Source: Pseudomonas alkylphenolica (GTDB lineage: Bacteria; Pseudomonadota; Gammaproteobacteria; Pseudomonadales; Pseudomonadaceae). Taken from it: a stretch of 64,000 nucleotides of DNA. The translations under genes and the position numbers were made by a program. Location of the stretch: contig NZ_QJRG01000047.1 of the NCBI RefSeq assembly GCF_004025535.1, forward strand, positions 992,001-1,056,000, read 5' to 3'. A model generated the notes under the pieces. That model did not search any database, was not told where the DNA came from, and worked only from the letters and a program-made list of their open reading frames with translations. Positions 62,178 to 64,000 of this stretch are shown here, piece by piece; the first letter of the stretch is position 1, and the number at the start of each line of letters is the position of its first letter.

Positions 62178-63676
62178 CAAAAGCGCTCCAGTTCCGGAAA
62201 AGGCAATTGCCCGGCATGCACATGCAGGGCACCAAACTCGGCGCAGCGGTGCAAGGTGGGGATGTTCTTGCCGGGATTGAGCAGGCCTTTGGGGTCAAAG
62301 GCGGCTTTGACCGCATGGAACAGGGTCAGCTCGTCGCTGTTGAACTGCGCGCACATCTGGTTGATTTTCTCCCGTCCCACGCCGTGCTCGCCGGTGATGC
62401 TGCCGCCGACCTTCACACACAGCTCAAGGATTTCGCCGCCAAAGGCTTCGGCACGCTCAAGCTCGCCAGGCTGGTTGGCGTCGAAGAGAATCAACGGGTG
62501 CATATTGCCGTCGCCGGCATGAAACACGTTGGCAACACGCAGGTTGTACTTGCCGGACAGTTCGGCGATGGCGTGCAGTACACGGGACAGCTCCCGGCGC
62601 GGGATGGTGCCGTCCATGCAGTAGTAATCGGCCGAAATGCGTCCGACTGCGGGAAAGGCGTTCTTGCGCCCGGCCCAGAACCGGACTCTTTCATCTTCAT
62701 CACGGGCCTGACGCACTTCGCTTGCACCGGCTTGCTCCAGCAAGTCCCGCACCCGCTGGCAGTCGTCGTGCACATCGGCTTCAACGCCATCGAGCTCGCA
62801 GAGCAAAATGGCCTGGGCCTCGACCGGGTAACCCGCATGAATAAAATCTTCAGCGGCGCGAATGGCCAGGTTGTCCATCATTTCCAGCCCACCAGGAATG
62901 ATCCCAGCACCGATGATCCGGGCCACCGCAGAGCCGGCTTTTTCCACCGCATCAAAGCTGGCCAGCAACACCTTGGCGACCTGGGGACGGGGCAGCAGCT
63001 TGACCGTGACTTCGGTGATCACCCCGAGCATGCCCTCGGAGCCGTTGAACAGTGCGAGCACGTCGAAACCCGGTGCGTCGAGGCTGTCGGCACCGAGGGT
63101 CAGGCACTCGCCTTCGACCGTGAGTACCTCCAGTTTCAGTACGTTATGCACGGTCAGGCCGTACTTGAGGCAGTGCACACCGCCGGCGTTCTCGGCGACG
63201 TTGCCGCCAATCGAGCAGGCAATTTGCGATGAGGGATCGGGCGCGTAGTACAGGTTATAGGGCGCTGCGGCCTGGGAGATCGCCAGGTTGCGCACACCGG
63301 GCTGAACGCGGGCGGTGCGCGCGCTCGGGTCGATCTCAAGGATCTTGTTGAAGCGTGCCATCACCAGCAACACGCCCTGGGCCAGCGGCAAGGCGCCACC
63401 GGACAGGCCGGTGCCAGCGCCGCGTGCCACCACGGGTACGCCCCGTTGGTGACACACCGCCAGAATCGCCCGGACCTGTTCGACACGCTGTGGCAACACC
63501 ACCAGCATCGGCGTGGTGCGGTAGGCCGACAGACCGTCGCACTCATAGGGCTTGAGGTCTTCGTCGTCGGCGAGGATTTCCAGATCGGGCAGCTCCGTAC
63601 GCAGTGCGAGTAGCAGCGCCTGCTTGTCGACGCGTGGCAACGCACCGTCGAGACGTTCGTCATGGAGGATGTTCAT
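62177..63676 (-). CDS. glcD: Glycolate oxidase catalytic subunit GlcD
   Basis: 499 residues, FAD-linked oxidase. FAD loop PVVARGAGTGLSGGALPLAQGV, GGNVAENAGGVHCLKYG, FNGSEGMLGVITEV and the C-terminal HAGDGNMHPLILFD with SITGEHGVGREK. Oxidises glycolate, and probably D-lactate-like acids, at the membrane side. First gene of glcDEF; the GlcC regulator is not in the window. Confidence 0.95.
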   Translation of the reverse strand: MNILHDERLDGALPRVDKQALLLALRTELPDLEILADDEDLKPYECDGLSAYRTTPMLVVLPQRVEQVRAILAVCHQRGVPVVARGAGTGLSGGALPLAQGVLLVMARFNKILEIDPSARTARVQPGVRNLAISQAAAPYNLYYAPDPSSQIACSIGGNVAENAGGVHCLKYGLTVHNVLKLEVLTVEGECLTLGADSLDAPGFDVLALFNGSEGMLGVITEVTVKLLPRPQVAKVLLASFDAVEKAGSAVARIIGAGIIPGGLEMMDNLAIRAAEDFIHAGYPVEAQAILLCELDGVEADVHDDCQRVRDLLEQAGASEVRQARDEDERVRFWAGRKNAFPAVGRISADYYCMDGTIPRRELSRVLHAIAELSGKYNLRVANVFHAGDGNMHPLILFDANQPGELERAEAFGGEILELCVKVGGSITGEHGVGREKINQMCAQFNSDELTLFHAVKAAFDPKGLLNPGKNIPTLHRCAEFGALHVHAGQLPFPELERF

Positions 63677-63775
63677 GATTGCCCCCGATCCTTCGGTACG
63701 GCTGAGACCCGCACGTGTGGCGGGTACGGTCGACGCCGGATGTTCAGTGAGGGCACGCCGGCCTGCTGGCGCAGA

Positions 63776-64000
63776 TCAACGGAAGCGCGGCAGGGGGCGC
63801 TCGACCTTCAGCGAGGTCAGGGTTTTCTTGACCAGTGCTTCATCGGCTTCCACTGCTTTGAGGCGATCGCGGATCTTGCCGGCAACCGGCATGTCGCCCT
63901 GGCGATCGATCCAGTTGGCAATTTCCTTGCAGGCAGTGGTCAGCTCGCTTTGCCGGTGGTCGATGAGCGTCAGCAGCCGGGTGATTTCTTTGTCGGACAT
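63776..64000 (-). CDS. Small helical protein of unknown function at window edge
   Basis: 74 residues if ATG 64000 is the start; the gene may continue beyond the edge. Highly charged and helical (MSDKEITRLLTLIDHRQSEL, then KIRDRLKAVEADEALVKKTL). No domain recognised. It lies upstream of glcD in the same direction with a 99-bp gap, but may be an independent unit. Confidence 0.6.
   Translation of the reverse strand: MSDKEITRLLTLIDHRQSELTTACKEIANWIDRQGDMPVAGKIRDRLKAVEADEALVKKTLTSLKVERPLPRFR

Overview
The window looks like chromosome from a Pseudomonas of the P. putida/P. fluorescens kind. The evidence is the gene families (glgA-treZ-malQ-treY-glgX, glcDEF, nhaB, pobA with an AraC-type activator, several TonB receptors), the short operon spacings and the REP-type inverted repeats carrying a 'GCGGG..GCTCC(C/T)AC' core. 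No GC content or database search was computed; names rest on reading motifs and lengths.

Layout. (1) 1-1789: 3' part of glgB, cut by the left edge. (2) 1832-5476: a LysR regulator divergent from an MFS transporter and an M20-type N-carbamoyl/ureido hydrolase. (3) 5597-10281: an iron-uptake unit (FepA-like TonB receptor, DUF3649 protein, PepSY membrane protein, DUF3325 protein) behind a candidate Fur box and closed by a REP element. (4) 10354-12758: TraX-like membrane protein and a diguanylate cyclase. (5) 12843-22712: a p-cresol/4-hydroxybenzyl catabolic island: pchF-X-C-A order on the minus strand, a sigma-54 activator, an outer-membrane channel, an AraC regulator, pobA and a tiny TatA paralogue. 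The enzymes would take p-cresol to 4-hydroxybenzoate and then protocatechuate. Two good -24/-12 promoters and one consensus IHF site fit the adjacent activator, and A-rich Crc/Hfq-type motifs sit at several translation starts. (6) 22768-34365: mixed accessory genes (ankyrin protein, LysR, START protein, ureidoglycine aminohydrolase, orphan sulfonate-type binding protein, Lrp/EamA pair, GlxA-type regulator, PhoD-like phosphatase with a metallo-hydrolase lipoprotein, and a short autotransporter whose mRNA leader can hide its own Shine-Dalgarno).

(7) 34366-45910: a tightly packed minus-strand glycogen/trehalose operon, glgA-treZ-malQ-treY-DUF2934-glgX-EEP nuclease. With glgB at the left edge it makes, trims and converts alpha-glucan to trehalose. 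(8) 46297-50490: Lrp/LysE pair, a small coiled-coil ORF, gnd-zwf (overlapping) and a 24-bp perfect inverted REP pair. (9) 50506-55394: nhaB, a crotonase, nudC, a TauE/SafE permease and a TetR regulator. (10) 55663-59818: SCO1 and PCuAC copper chaperones with a strong terminator, then a second Fur-box-linked TonB receptor and a cytochrome b561/PepSY pair. (11) 59877-63676: the glcDEF glycolate oxidase operon, with a small unknown ORF at the right edge.

glgB is separated from the rest of the glycogen/trehalose genes by about 32 kb, most of which is accessory catabolic and uptake DNA. The most interesting parts are the p-cresol island with its promoter architecture and Tat-linked genes, and the hairpin leader of the autotransporter.
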